Of a stretch of 64,000 bases of DNA, positions 50,498 through 64,000 are shown in pieces. The DNA lies in contig NC_068977.1 of the NCBI RefSeq assembly GCF_016808095.1, forward strand, positions 6,074,479 to 6,138,478, given 5' to 3'. The notes under the pieces are model-generated. The model ran no database searches. It was not told where the DNA came from and saw nothing but the letters and a program-made list of their open reading frames with translations. The stretch comes from Vigna angularis (lineage: Eukaryota; Streptophyta; Magnoliopsida; Fabales; Fabaceae). Position 1 is the first letter of the stretch. Each line of letters begins with the position of its first letter. The translations under genes and the position numbers were made by a program.

Positions 50498-53400
50498 AAT
50501 ATAATATAATATAATATGAAATTGATGAAAAAGTAAGTTGGTGGCTAAGCTTAGTCAAGGTGACCCTCCAACTAGGAGGATTAAATGTGTAAAGAAAATG
50601 TGTATCTTCTAGTTTCTTAGTTAGGTTAGATGTGAAAAACATGTTGAATTTTGTTGCTCTTGTAATACTTTATAATGAAAATTTTAAATTGGTCATATAG
50701 GTAGGACATGCATGACATTTTGTGAAGTCACAAAAAATAATAAATGAGAAACTTTTTGTGTATTTTAATTTTAACATGGAAACATGTAATTCTTTAAAAT
50801 ATTGCCATTACTATTTCTTTAATTTCTAATAATAAATAAAGGTTGTTTGTTTATATAAATTTTAATTTTAACACAATAAAGATTTTAACAAAATAATAAA
50901 GCTAATATTTTTTTTGAGTATTTTCCATTGATAATTTCAGTATAGTGTACATTCAAACTATACTTTGAGAAAACCATGATAATGTTGGTGAAAAAAACAA
51001 CATGGTTGTTCCAAACATATTATAATTATAGTATGTCTAATTTGATAGTTGTTCCAATGTATTAAAAATTTATGGTAGTTTGCATATATATAATGTGGTG
51101 AATGGTGAATTAGGAGGATTATATATAAGAAATGTCTATCTTATAACTTGTGTTGCAAAAGTGATATTGAAAGTGAAAAATACATTAATTGACCATGTTA
51201 CTATTCTAGGGAAAATTTGCATAATGAATTGGTTAGTGTAATTTCACATAAACAAACAAGTCTCTAACGAAACTTGTAAAAGATTAGGGTTTCAAAACTC
51301 TCTCTACACACCAAAAGAAGGTACTATTTGTAACTTCTCTATTATTTTTCTTATTTGATGTGATTTAAACAATGAGATATAAGATGTGCAACCAAACACG
51401 TGCCTATTATATTAATGTTGGAGGATAATGTGGAATCATTCACTATTTTTTTTTTCTGTAAGCAAAACCAAGAAATAATATATTATTCTTCTCTCATTAT
51501 TTTATATTTCTCTTAAATTTTCCACTTAGATTCTATGACAACCTGATTTGGGCCATATCCTTCTAACCACTCCCATCTAATGTTATCTATAGTTAGGCCA
51601 TGCTACTTGAAAGTCATGATTAACTTTTTCTTTTAAGAGAAATCTTATTTTTCATTTTTGTATTTGCATGGATTACACTCTTTTGATTCTTTAGATTTGG
51701 TGTGTAGTTTTAATCCTTTCAAGTTTTAGTTATTACCTTTTGGATACTTTAAGCATTGCAAGTGTGCTTTTCTAATACATTTCTATTAATTTTGCCATCA
51801 ACATGCTTGAGCATTATAATAAGTAGTCACTATATTTGTGGCCAACAACATTACTCCATTCTCCCTACATATATGTTTGATGTTTCCTTTTCAACATCTA
51901 TAAATTCAACTTCCTAATAAAAACATACCCAAGAATTATATTTCTGAAACAAACTTTCCACCAAACCAATTATAACAAAGAAGTGAAAAGATCCACAGCA
52001 AAAAAAAAAAGTACTCTTTTACTATCATGACATTGGTATGGGGTTTTGTCATAATGTCATAATCATGCTTAGGGATTTAATAACAAGGTTCAAACCCTTT
52101 TGCCCATAGTCTTCCCCTTTAATCCCACCTTTATTAAACACCATATTTCTAAATTATTTCTTTTATTGAGATTCATCAACTAACAAAACTTTAATAAGAG
52201 TTAACTTATTTTTATTTTAGTCTATTTTCTTTGATTTTCATCCTTTGATTACTATTTGAGAACGAACTAAGAAGATGTGAGTATAGAAAGGAAAGGTTAA
52301 TGATAGGTACTTAATTTGAATGGAATAATATTTTAATTATAATAAAAAACGAATTACTTGAAATATACGACCCAAAAATATTTTGTGGTAGCAAATAGAC
52401 TTTTACTTTCTGTACCCCTATTATTACTAATTGCACTCCATAGGAAAAGACTCAAACGTCTCTCATCATTGTACCACACCATTGCTGCCGCTTCCACCGC
52501 CGTCACTGTCGCACCGCTGGTACTGAGGAAGAAGAGAGGGAGAACATTACAGAGAGAAAGAAGAAGAAGAACATTTTTCCAAGATATATTTATTGTATTA
52601 TGGAAAGCTCTTTCTTAAACATGTTTTAATGTACGAGCATTTAGAAAGAGGGTCCGGCTAATCAGTTTTACTGATTAAGAATAACTAATATACATTGAAA
52701 TTTACAAAAGTTCATAATTAATTGTGACATGAATTTTGATATCAATAATTATTAATGTAATTTTATTTTATTTAAAGGATAAAAATGTTCATAAATGTTG
52801 TAAATTGTATTTGGTAATTTATTTGATACACAAACAAAATTAATTAGTAAATAATTTTAGGTTTCTTTTTATTTAACCGCTTTTATTTCATTCTAATGTT
52901 GCTAAATATTAAAATATAATTAAACGTAAAAAGAAATTAAATTAATAAAGTGTCAAACATTTAAAAGAATTTATAAAAAAGACATTTAAAGGGTACTTTT
53001 ATCTTTTAATTTATGAAGTTAATTATTCTAGATTTCAATATAAATACAGTGAAATAAACTTTTATACAAGTTTATATTATTTTGATTACTAGAATTAATT
53101 ATTGTAGATTTCAACATAACATAAGTTTATATTATTTTGATTACTAGAGTTAATTATTCTAGATTTCAACATAACATTATCAAATATCATTAATTATACC
53201 TTAATATGGTACTAATCAATATTCCCCTTAGAAAAATCCATTAGGAAAGACATTTTATGAGTTTTGAAATTTCTTTTTCGAAAATTTCGTTCTGAAAAAT
53301 TTATTTCGGGGACACGTTTCATAACATTTTGTTTCAGAAATCATGTTTTAGAATTTCGTTTTGGAAATGTTGTTTCGAAAATTAAAAAAAAAAAACTTGT

Positions 53401-54759
53401 TTTGAAAAGCTTCCGAAATATGTAATTTAAAGTTACTTTTTTGAAAGATAAAGTGGTCATTTTGAAAGTTTGAGAGGTGGGCAAAAAAATGTGGAGTGTA
53501 GAAAGTAAAACTCGAGAGCAGAAAACACATAGGATTTTGCTTCCTGCACCTACATAGTTATAGAGTTGTAGGTAGTAAGAAGAAAAAAACTATACAACAA
53601 GAGTTAGCAAGAAAATCTTGTTAATCCTTTTATTTTTCGTTACAACACTTAAATTACCAAATAATTAAATTAGTTCATAAATTTTATACTATTTAACCCT
53701 TAAGTTTAGCACGACACAATTTTTTTTTGACTTATCGTTCCCTAAATTTTGTCCCCTAATCTTATCAAAATACTTTACCATCAATTTATTGTAATTTTCA
53801 AACGTTTTACTAATATTCCAAGTTCATAATAAATCGACCACGTGCCAAAAAAAATTAAAACAATGTTGTTTTTAACATGTCCTTTGGTGTTTACTTTTAT
53901 TTGTTTTGTTTAATGCATCATGGCTAAAAGTTTAGGGAATAATGTGTGAGGATTAAAGAAAATGATAAAATGAAAAACAACCATTTGCAGAAGAAATAAC
54001 TGACAAAATAGAACGTAAAAATATGTCATTATCAATGCTAATTGAATTTTAATGCTATAATATTTGTTAATTGATTTTTTTTATTATCACAACATACAAT
54101 ATTTTGTGGACAAAATAAATTATCATCCAATCTATAAATTATTATTATTATTATAAAAAGAAACACTAACATCACACCCACTAACTTAAAAATTTGTTAC
54201 ACAATCTCCATCCTTCATATTTTCATAATCTCAACCAATCTTTATATAATCAAAATTTACAAACTGTTAAAAAGGTTAAGAACATTCAATTTTGTGTTAC
54301 TTATAGATTCATTCATCAAGCTCATGGTGATTTTCAATTATGTAATTTTGTTTTTCTCATAATACTTTGTTTTGAAAACATTCTTTTTATTAGATCAAAT
54401 TTATTAAAAATCATAGAACTTTGTGGGTTCCCTTTGTTCTTTATCATCACTTGTCTCTACCCATATTTTTACATTACACTAAAATAATTTTCTAAAACTT
54501 GGAGATTTTTCAAGCTATATATGGTTCCCCTTACTCAATGTACCTAATACTTTTAAGAAATGTGGGATTTCCAACTCATATTAAGTTACTAACTCTAAAT
54601 AACCTTTCACATATCTCTCAGATCTTTTTTCATGCAAATTATCTTCTCTATTTGTATAATCAATCAATGTCAAACAACATTTACATCTTTAAGGATCAAA
54701 CTCCCCCTGCAACAAAATTATACTAATTTTACATTTGCAAAGTTAACAAGTTGTGATGC

Positions 54760-54761
<2 letters not shown>

Positions 54762-54791
<30 letters not shown>
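54762..54791. repeat. (CT)n microsatellite just downstream of the DUF4336 gene stop
   Basis: About 15 units ending 8 bp from the stop codon at 54799; on the minus strand it falls at the start of the 3' UTR as a GA repeat. Confidence 0.95.
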
Positions 54792-54794
<3 letters not shown>

Positions 54795-54798
54795 ACTC

Positions 54799-56005
54799 TC
54801 ACCTTTTCCTTCCTGAAACAGTTTTCTTCACAGCTCCAACAGACACCAAAAACTGGTCAAGGGATGAAAGGGTCCTCATGTCATCTGGAGGAAAATAGCT
54901 GGCTGCTTTTCCCATGATTGATGAGAAGAGAAGGGACAGTGAAGGCCATGCAGCATTACTTTCCACCAGAAACTCATCCAGAAATGCAAATGCAGCCCTA
55001 AAATCAGACCTGCTTGCACTTATTGGACCAGCAAAGTGAGCAGGGATTATTCTCTTGAATCTCCAATCTCTGGAAATGCTATCAACCCACTCTCTAACCT
55101 GGATCATAATAAGTAACACAAAATGTCAATCCAGGTCATTTTCATCTATTTTTTTTCCCTCAACATTTTCAATTCAAATTTGTGACTCTCAGAATTAACT
55201 TGGTTTAGTTAGTTTTCACTTTTAGTCCAGAGTTTAATCATTGTACACTATTAGAAAAGGTGGTAAATATGAACTTGTAAATAGTAATTGCAAAAGTTAA
55301 CAAACTTATCTAATAACAATTTGTGATTGAATGACAATGTAAAAAAATCTTACTTTGTCAATATATTATGATTGATATCATGAAGCATAAAAACCAGACT
55401 TAACTAGGAAACAGACATTCCTACAAAGCTAGAGCCTAAAATATAAAACATAAGGGCAACACACATATACTGTTGAGGGATTAACATATCATATTCCCTC
55501 CTCTGCAAATGAAAAATAGGCACTATGTGGAAACAAAAGTAAGAATAGAAAAGAAGAATAGTAACAATTTTTATGTGGAAAACCCTTCTCAATGAAAGTA
55601 ACAATTTTTATGTGCAAATTGCTCAGCTCCGATTGTTTCGTATATATTGTGTTTGTTTTCTTTCTAATGTTTGAGCTTGTTTATTGTCGTGCTTATGAGA
55701 TTTTAGTCAAGTTACGAAATGTGATGTACTACAATCTCTTTTATTAATGAAAATCTAAGTCTTTGTGTGATAAATAATCTTCAGATTTCTTAATCTTTTA
55801 AAAATATACAATTACATTTAATGATGTCTTATAGGAACTAGATCAGAAACTCAAAAAGGGAAAGGAAACTCAAACAAAGGAATTGAGAATTGCATATAGA
55901 AGTTTCAGAGATTCTTTTACAAACACACCACTTGCACTTCAAGGGTCGAGGAACCTCCCACTAATCAACAAATTTTCTCCCCTCCCCCTAAACCTGAAAA
56001 CACAC

Positions 56006-56036
<31 letters not shown>

Positions 56037-59000
56037 CAAGTTTCCCAACGTAACAACAAACTTATCTACTAACAGATTTCACAGCTGTTTGAATTAAAAC
56101 AAATAGCTTCATTTTCCTTTTCCCTTGTTTCTTTTTTTATGAACCTTCATAATAGGAGGTTGTGTCCTAACAACGTCAAAGAGGGTGAAGAAGAATTTTG
56201 TTGTTTTACATGACCCCGAGACTGGATAAGAACACATAATTTATCAAGATGAAAGAAAGTTGTTAGCATCAAATAGGGGGAGTTTGTTGACAAGTGATGC
56301 AATGCCTCCTACATGTGATGAAGATTTGAAGATATCAACCTTATGTTGGATCTAATATTGATGTGTGTCTAGTTTGATTATTAGTTAAACTGTATGGGAT
56401 AAGATGTTAAAAGACAAAGGAATGAGGTTTTAGAAGTTGTAGAAAAGTTATTTAGACATTTCTGATTTAATCCATTAAACTGTTCAAAGTGAAATATGAA
56501 AAATAAAAAAAGAACAAATTATATCAGATTTACATATTAGAAAATCAAAGGCAACATCTGAAACTTGTCTGACTTAATTGATTAAATCACATTTAATCAG
56601 ATGTGCAACCGATTAAACTGATTTTAACCTACTAAAATGCATGAGTTTTGTTTATCTAGAACCCACCAAGAACATTTTAACAGATATCCTCCAGTATAAA
56701 ATATTGAAGGATATCATACTATTTTGGAACGCCATTGCACATTACACTGAAGGACATATGTCTGACATAAATTTAACTACATCCAGGAAAGAGTAATGTA
56801 AAAAAGAAAATATTTTAAGGTTAAACAGATAGTTTTCAACTAATAGCTATACATCAAATAGAACCAGATCAAAATATTCTTAATAGAAAATAAATTATAT
56901 GACAGATAGTGTATTACCTTCTCAGGAACTTTGCTGAAGACCAGAGTCTTAACAATTGGTGAAACTATCAACTTTTGTGACATCTGTGCAAAGCTTGCAT
57001 TGGGTTCTAAAAGATTTGATGGACCAAGAAACAAGATTTGTAGGACCATTCTTTCCCATCCTGCAGAATAGAACAATCTGGTTCAATTTGACAGTGATGT
57101 CAAATGAAAAGTAACATGCTTTGTGCAAGTTGAAAACAATAATAATCACAATATCGACCCAACCTTTTTGTCGGTTCCTTTTGTCGTCAACTACAGGTTC
57201 ATTAGGTACCTCCTTTCCTTTACTGAGAAGTTTCACAGCCAAACCATTTTTCGCAGATGCTAACAAGGATTCTTTGCTTATACACTCAGGTGGTTGTCTT
57301 GGGACAAAAATAACAGCATCTGTCACCAATAGTGTTTTTGAAGGTTTGTGGTAGAAAGCTACCTCAACATAAGGTCCAATTCCTGAAACAACCACAAGCA
57401 AATAAGATTTTTCATCATGGATTTACAAGGATTGAAAGGAATTTTGAAGAGATTCTACAAGTCATATTATACCAGTATTTCACAAATATTTGGTTAAGCT
57501 TATGAAAGTGACTTATGTGTTATAACCTCTCCCACCTTTCATTTCATCAATGTGGTTTGAGAACATGAAAAGGAGGGATCAGTGGAAGAACAAGTTACGA
57601 GAGTAGATTCCATGTTATTTAGTAATGTGAAAAGGGAGAGAGACACAAAAAAGGACATTGGAAGTTGTTACAAAGCATCTCAAGGTAAATAATATCTTCA
57701 AATGTTGATACTTAAACATGTCAAATGACAACATGTGATCCATGTAATTATTGACTTTACCTAGTGATAAGGATTCTTTCTTTTTTTGTTGTAGTCTATT
57801 TCAATAAACTTCATTGTAAAATTTATAGAAGACAGCTTATTTAATAAACTCTGATTAAATAAGTGTTATAATTTTTAGTTCTTTACTCAAACACGCCTCA
57901 AGTCTAAAATTATGTATGAAGAAGTGGCAATTACCAACTTCTGGTGAGCTTAGAATCTTTTGCTCTATTTCTCCAGCCCAAGGAGTGGATAAATCATTGT
58001 CTTTCAAGGTTTTAGCACGAAAAATACCAAAGAATTCCAATGGTAAGTTCAATGGCCAACTCCATTGCCTTGGTGCCACCCACACCTGAGCAAGGGGAAA
58101 TTTTCTAGAAAATGGACCAACAAATACTTTGTGCTCATAAGCAAAAGTGGGGAGAACAATATATTCAACAGGAGCCCCCAATTCCTTAATAAGCTGCAAG
58201 AAACAAAAAAAAAGGCATGTTAAGAAGGCATAACAGAATCACCCTCTCAATATGTTTTGTTTTTACAATATTCATGTTTCATAAAAGTAACCTTGGATCA
58301 AGTCATATAAAAATTGCCAAGCAGCATTGATAAGGAATCAAAGTTTGCATTAGTCTCTTCAAGTTTGCAGATTTCTAAACACTAACGTTGTTTTACTTTC
58401 ATTGAGGTTTACTACCATTTACAAGTTTGCAAGCTCAAAGTAAGAGACTAGGCTGTCAGAGTGGAACCTGAATACACTCATCAGTTGGTGCTATGGGAGC
58501 ATGAACCCATAAGCCCCCAGATTTGAGTTTGATAACAGTCATTCTTATGTTTGTGGAAACACTGCTGAAGCCTAATGCCTGCTCTTGTTCGAATAGCCAT
58601 ATACAACCTTTCACAGCCTACAACATGATTCAGAGAACATTTCCTGTTAGTGTCTCCAAAACAAAATTTCCTGCCAAAATTTGTAGCAAAACGTTCACAA
58701 CAAATAACATGACTTCTATGTACAAGGAAATACCAACAACATGCCACTAAGCTTTTTATGCAAAGCCAAAACAAAACTTATTTCACCAAGTAGTTAAAAG
58801 CATTTGATTTGAATTGAATCCAATGAAAGTAGAGAATACAGTGATTTGCACATCTAGTCTCAGGAATTACTTCATTGTTCATTCAACCAATAATCCTTCT
58901 TATATAGCGTGAAATAACTTTTCCAGAGAAATTAGATAAAAAAAATGTTGACATTGTAAAGGTTTTTTACAGCATCATCCAAAAAGAAATAACCAAACTT

Positions 59001-59491
59001 GTTTATCTCTTTATAACAACTACCTTAAATGTCATTAGGATGATTTCTGATTGATTCAGAGAGCACAAACTTTTGCATTCATGAGATAACTACATTACTA
59101 TAAACATCAAGTCATAGATATGCAACTCAAGGAACAAAAACCTCAACCAAATCAATTAAATGATCAAAGTAGTCATCCAAACATCAGATAAACCAAGACT
59201 GCATACCTCAGTCCTAATAGTGCGCCTGTTCAGAAAAGGACCAAGTGGGAAAGGAAATCCAGTGATGTTGAAGTAAAACCTGCCACCAGAATTGCTCTTT
59301 GAGACACTTGGGGTGGCAGAAGCAGAAGCCACAGCCAAATTGGAAACGTCTCTTCTTTGTGGCCTTGGTTTCTGATGCAAGCAAAGACCCTTCAAAGATC
59401 CCCCAAAACAACTTGAAGATGAGTCACCCAAATAGATGGGGTTCTGCAAAAGTGTGGACTTTGGAGAAGAAACAGCAATGGGTGCCACCAT
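54799..59491 (-). CDS. DUF4336 domain protein, probably plastid-targeted
   Basis: Six exons on the minus strand: 59207-59491, 58468-58617, 57935-58193, 57164-57382, 56918-57060 and 54799-55098, all GT..AG with matching phases; 451 aa. The first ~75 residues are Ser-rich, basic and poor in acidic residues (MVAPIAVSSPKSTLLQNP..), as in chloroplast transit peptides. The remainder matches the DUF4336 family: RMTVIKLKSGGLWVHAPIAP, ELGAPVEYIVLPTFAYEHKV, FPLAQVWVAPRQWSWPLNLP, LLVTDAVIFVP and a C-terminal part RIIPAHFAGPISASRSDFR. DUF4336 proteins occur in cyanobacteria and plants and have a layout like metallo-beta-lactamase-fold hydrolases, but the full metal-binding HxHxDH signature is not evident here, so no enzymatic activity is claimed. 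The last intron (55099-56917) is ~1.8 kb and carries CT/TA repeats. Confidence 0.88.
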
Positions 59492-62128
59492 TTTCTGAAG
59501 AACCTCACTTTGTCACCATAAAGCAATGGTTTTGAAACTGTAATCATCAAATGCAGTGGGAAGCCTCGTTGGATATGCTTTCGACACGTGGAATCTGGTT
59601 GGTGGATAGTTCTACAGAGATGTTTATGGACCTCAAATTAATTGTGGAAGCTGTGAAGTAAGGTTAATGTTTGAAGTGTACAAGAAAAAAATAACTAACT
59701 TAAGATTAGGACAAAATTTAGAGAAAGTTTTGTTTTTGGACTATGTTGCCTCTCTAATTAAAATTAGAGTTTGAGCTTAATAACTCATTTGTCTTAAATT
59801 CAATTTTAGTTCTAATCTTTAAGTGTGTTTGTATGTATTTGTTACATTTTGATTAATTGAGTGTTTTTAATAATACTTTAAGTGAACATATTAAGTTAAA
59901 TGTTCAATCAACACAAAATAAATGAAACATATTTAAAATTGAATATCATACATTTTGAATTTTTTTAGAAGACTAAATATTTTTAACACGGTGATATTTT
60001 AACAAATTCTTTTTAATAACGAACCAATGATAAAATCATGTTGTCAAAAAGTTGTCAAAAAAAAGTCGTTAAAAAAATATTTTCCATATAAGATAAGAGG
60101 TAATATTTTGGATTAAATAAAAAACAAAAATTATATCTAAATCTATTTCATCTGCATGAAAGTTTAATGCAAATTAGTCAAAACAATCTTCAATTTTGAT
60201 TAAAACAAGAATTTAACAGTTATGTAATTTTATTATCAACTAATTATAAATGATAATAATAAGTATATATATTTATAATTAAATAACAATAATAATGTAC
60301 ACATATAAATATAATTACACTATGTATAATTAAACAATACATTATAAACTTGGTGGTGTTTTGAATTGCTTCTTTTTGGAAAATTTTGATTTTTAATTAT
60401 AAAATGTCACTATTTTTTAAACGCTTGTATCAAAATCTATGTAATAAATTTTATTCGTTTTTATGCAAATATTGGAAATAAAAACAAAATACCAATAAGA
60501 CAACTTTGTATAATTAAAAGTAGGATAAATAATGATTTTGATATTTGAATACGTAAATCCATATGATTTAGTTTCAATTAGGACAAACGTAGTCCTTGAA
60601 AGCGCAAACATTGTGATTGAATGTATATAAAAATGTAATAATTATATTCTGTTATTAAATTTTGTGAACTGTAATATGTAATATTTCAGGATCAATTTAA
60701 TATTAAATTATTTTTTTAAGAACTTTTTGATACTAGGTTATTAAGTTTAAGATTAATTATACTACTTTACATAATAAGTACCGATCACTAATCAATTGAT
60801 TAAAATAATAAATATTAATCACTGGTTCAAATTCATTTGTTTAAAATAAATAAATAAAATGTATTTTCTCAACCAGGTGGCCTTAAAATAATTTTAGTAA
60901 TGGGTACCACAATTTGTAATATATAGGAAAAACTTTTTTTCTATTATTGGTGTCTGAAATATTCCTAAGGAACCAAACTTCATAATTCAAAAAGTATAAC
61001 CAGAATATCGATGAAAGCATTTATAAGAAAGAACTACTACAATTAATATTTTAAATAAGGCTTAATAATGTTTTTAAGTCTTAAAAAATGTAGGATGAAT
61101 TCAACTTTGATCTTTTAAATTTAAAGATGAATTAGTCTCCAAAATTTGATAAAAAAAAACACCTTTTACAAAATTTAAGAGACAATTTTGTAAAAAAAAA
61201 ATAAAAATCTGAAGAACAAAACTGAATTTACTCTTAATTTTAGAGACTAAACACGTAGTTAATTTTTTGAAACAATAATTAATCTTATATATTCAAAGCA
61301 TATAAATAAGTTTCATAAAAGCTGTATTATCAAGTTAGGTTATATTTTGCAAAACAAGTTTTGTGGAATAGCCAAATACTAGATGAGTAATTCATATTAC
61401 CGTGTTTTCAGTTTCATTGTGTGTTCAAATAATCACATGATAAAAGTTTAAAATGAATATAAACTTGTTCGAATGCATTGAATAATTGCTTTTCAGCAAA
61501 TGAATACTCAGTAGAAGTTCATTTCAGACTGCAGAAGTACACACACAAATGGAATAAACTGTTTCATGTATTTAAATCCTTTGACAAACTCCATTATGCC
61601 TGCATAAACTATGACAGATGCATTTTTTAAACAAGGTGCCAGTTCTTCTATACAGCCAGACATACATTAAACATACACTTCCTAAGTAGAGTAGCAGAAG
61701 TTGAAGCAACCAAGCATAGACAGGAAGGTCAATAATTTCAAATTATGCAGATTGTATTTCCATACATAGCAGACAAATAACAAGATTACTATGTACAACT
61801 TAAGAAACATAATAGTATAAGCTGTATTGGAAGTAACATCCATGTGTCCATCCATACAAAATAAAACTTGACATAATCAGACAAATACTTGCCACCAGGA
61901 AAAAGGCACAAGCATTTATCATTACCCCAACCACACAGCCCTGGTTCCACCAACTAGCCAACTTCAACTAAAGCTAAAATCAAGACTCAAGTATACAGAG
62001 ATTGAGAGTGACCCTGAATGGGAAGATAAATGAGAGCTTGTAAAAGGGATGTCGGCTAATTACAAAGTAGAAGATATATGTTGTTGACTTAATGCTTGCA
62101 AAGTTGGCGCCTGTACTAGTTCACAATC
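59492..62128. other. Upstream region of the DUF4336 gene, spacer, and 3' UTR of the RING gene
   Basis: 59492-59700 is the likely promoter and leader of the DUF4336 gene. 59700-61480 is AT-rich spacer with no gene. 61490-62128 is less AT-rich and reads as the 3' UTR of the minus-strand RING gene. Confidence 0.35.
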
Positions 62129-62926
62129 TTAAGCGATGATTTCCCTGACAAGCCAATCCAAACTAGGATAAGAGAAGTACAAAATGAGAAAAGATGGGAG
62201 GGCAAACAGAATTGTAACAAGTACATACAGAGCCAAAATGGCAGCACTGGCCGGTATTGCATATAAGACAATCAAAAGAAATATAATGACCAATGGGAAC
62301 TTTGCCGTCACCTGGACAAAGAATAACAGTGACTTCCGAAAATAAACATAGAGTCTTTCCATATTGAGGAGATTACCAGTATTGCCATGATATTGATTAT
62401 AATTTGATACCTCTGGATGGCGGACTTGCCCCCTCCGATGGTTTCCATGGCTTACCTGGCTTCCCATGGTTAAATTGTCTTTAAGTGAGTGTTGTTGGTT
62501 ATCACCACATAAAGGTGAATGTGATTTCAGTCTATCACCATTCATGCTCTCAACCATCCAGAGAAGAAAGTAGTTTTTGCGAGGGAATTTAAGATTTCCA
62601 CGGTAAACTAAACGGAAAGATAGAAGGTTGCACCATGGACAGGAGATAAAAAGAGGAAGTTGAACAGGCAGTGTTGGAAATTTCACAACAGCCCATTGCA
62701 ATCCAAGGATGCAATTTTTACAAAGAGTATGGCCACACCATAAAACATAGGGCACGTTTTCAACAATATTGAAAGATTCCCAGCATATTGGGCATTCCAG
62801 TCCTTCCTCTCTGCCTATAATAGAAGTCTCGTCATCAGAACATTCTGACGTAGAATGAGTAGGCTTTGAAGAATCACTTTTCACTCCCACAGTTCCAGCA
62901 ATGCAATTTGATGCAAAGCTCCACAT
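62129..62926 (-). CDS. C3HC4 RING-finger protein with C-terminal membrane segments (putative E3 ubiquitin ligase)
   Basis: Single coding exon of 265 aa. An N-terminal Ser/acidic region precedes a RING domain with ligands C45-x2-C48, C64-x-H66, C69-x2-C72 and C96-x2-C99 (CPIC, CGHTLCKNC, CPWC). The long spacing between C72 and C96 is characteristic of a plant subgroup. A hydrophilic linker (about 125-190) leads to two adjacent hydrophobic stretches, ~210-230 (FPLVIIFLLIVLYAIP) and ~231-252, so the protein is probably anchored in a membrane with the RING facing the cytosol. RING proteins recruit E2 enzymes to ubiquitinate targets; the substrate is unknown. A splice acceptor lies directly upstream of the ATG (at 62928) and a CAG|GTATGT donor at 63023/63022, suggesting a 95-bp leader intron with more leader beyond. 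Confidence 0.88.
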   Translation of the reverse strand: MWSFASNCIAGTVGVKSDSSKPTHSTSECSDDETSIIGREEGLECPICWESFNIVENVPYVLWCGHTLCKNCILGLQWAVVKFPTLPVQLPLFISCPWCNLLSFRLVYRGNLKFPRKNYFLLWMVESMNGDRLKSHSPLCGDNQQHSLKDNLTMGSQVSHGNHRRGQVRHPEVSNYNQYHGNTGNLLNMERLYVYFRKSLLFFVQVTAKFPLVIIFLLIVLYAIPASAAILALYVLVTILFALPSFLILYFSYPSLDWLVREIIA

Positions 62927-62927
62927 T

Positions 62928-64000
62928 CTGAATTACAATATGTAAATAACCAATCAGGAAGTATCATCCAGATGTCAATTTATCATTAATGACTCACCCA
63001 AAAGCATAAATCAGTAACATACCTGCAGGACAAACTCACATGAGTAACAAGAATAAACCATAAAATATAAACAAAAAAAAAAGCGATAATAATATTTTGA
63101 CTCGACAATACAAATTTTGTATAGACTGAAATTAAATTCATTTGAAGTAAAGCTATAGCCATCATCATATGCAATCCAGTTAATCTACTGAATGCATTTG
63201 ACACACTTTCTATAACCATCACCAATCAGGAACCATATTAACACCATTAATATACATTTTGTACCTATAAAGATTTTCTTTTGAGTTTTCTGTTCCAGTT
63301 CCACATTACTCTGTCAGTAGTTAAAATCCAACTTTTTCCTATTTATCCTTTGGGATTGGCGGTGAAAGGGCCAGCCAACTGGCAAGAATCTCAGAATCAC
63401 AAACTAACGCATAGAAAGTAATTTCTTTAATCATACTCATGAAAGAACTAATGAATCCATGTTTGCTACTCCCTAAATATGAAGCATAGGTTAGTAGGAT
63501 CCAGGGAGCAATCAGCCCTGATGACCTACATATTTCATTAAAAATCAGCTTTCAGTGTTTGATAAAAAAAATGGCTATATGCCACTACCTCCAACCCTAC
63601 ATAATTAATAAACATGGAACCAGAGGAACTCATACCCAAGTAGATGAAAAGACATTAGCAAATAAAATCTCAAAACAGCATAGCATCTAGCCATATAACA
63701 AGTTTTGTTTTCAAGAAGTTACCTTCAGTCCTAAGAAGAATTTTCCAACCACTGTTTTGTACAGAATGCTAGACATGAAGAACACAAACATAGGCATGTG
63801 TGGATGTATTCACGATTACAATCTACAGGTATGATCATGAAGCGTGCACACAACACTGCTATAGTTGATGGTATATAAATATAGTTCAATCCAGTCACCA
63901 ATCAGTAAACAAACACGAGTAACATGTTTAACTAGCTGCTTACTCTTATATGCACTGACTCAACGGTATAGCATAACTCAACCATACAGTTATATTAACA
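62928..64000 (-). promoter_or_regulatory. Leader intron(s)/upstream region of the RING gene
   Basis: The predicted 5' UTR intron is 62928-63022 (donor CAG|GTATGT, acceptor ATTCAG, both on the minus strand). Another plausible donor (GAAG|GTAACT) is near 63722. No coding frame resembling a known domain is seen between 63023 and the window end, so this is read as leader, introns and promoter sequence, without a defined transcription start. Confidence 0.35.

Larger units (their letters stand above)
49549..54798. other. AT-rich gene-poor region
   Basis: No supported gene. 53260-53420 contains loosely iterated TTTCG/GAAATTT words like those at 25660-25950, suggesting a shared degenerate repeat. 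A short GC-richer patch at 52440-52570 has codon-like composition but no recognisable domain. Confidence 0.35.

Noticed and set aside
52358..52618. 86-codon frame with Ala/Arg-rich patch
   Set aside because: Short, no domain, and the segment resembles a degenerate repeat also present near 26000-26060.

Overview
The window is nuclear DNA from a flowering plant. Its genes have several to many introns with GT..AG borders, intergenic DNA is very AT-rich with long (TA)n tracts, and there are LTR-type and Mutator-like transposons. The proteins and repeats look like those of a legume (Phaseoleae, Vigna/Phaseolus type). That taxonomic call is inference from general familiarity, not a search.

Six protein-coding genes can be supported. 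From left to right: (1) a five-exon gene on + (1082-4093) for a 159-aa protein of unknown function with a faint resemblance to a small proteasome-assembly chaperone; (2) an EID1-like F-box gene on - (6315-7061); (3) RH38/LOS4, the DBP5-type DEAD-box mRNA-export helicase, on - in seven exons (19916-25448); (4) a 624-aa calmodulin-binding-domain protein on - (31676-33550); (5) a predicted plastid-targeted DUF4336 protein on - in six exons (54799-59491); (6) a C3HC4 RING protein with C-terminal membrane segments on - (62129-62926). They are unrelated housekeeping, signalling or ubiquitin-pathway genes and do not form a functional cluster.

The space between them is transposon territory. A young non-autonomous Mutator-like element (11198-12430) has 237/238-bp terminal inverted repeats and an exact 9-bp target duplication. 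A second one (42449-48149, exact 10-bp duplication) is split by an LTR-bounded insertion (43171-47343, exact 5-bp duplication) that carries a minisatellite and probably a further inserted segment. Two more LTR-only elements lie at 13341-15934 and 35949-38158. Decayed Ty3/gypsy coding relics are at 26440-27960 (gag, zinc knuckle, protease) and 41227-41597 (pol tail).

The least expected items are a long inverted repeat that would fold into a hairpin with ~340-bp arms and an 18-nt loop (28304-29003), and next to it a 91-codon open frame resembling part of the plastid RNA polymerase beta subunit (rpoB; 29827-30102), probably an old plastid-to-nucleus transfer. I found no convincing tRNA, rRNA, CRISPR array or known miRNA. 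No coherent new multi-gene system is visible.
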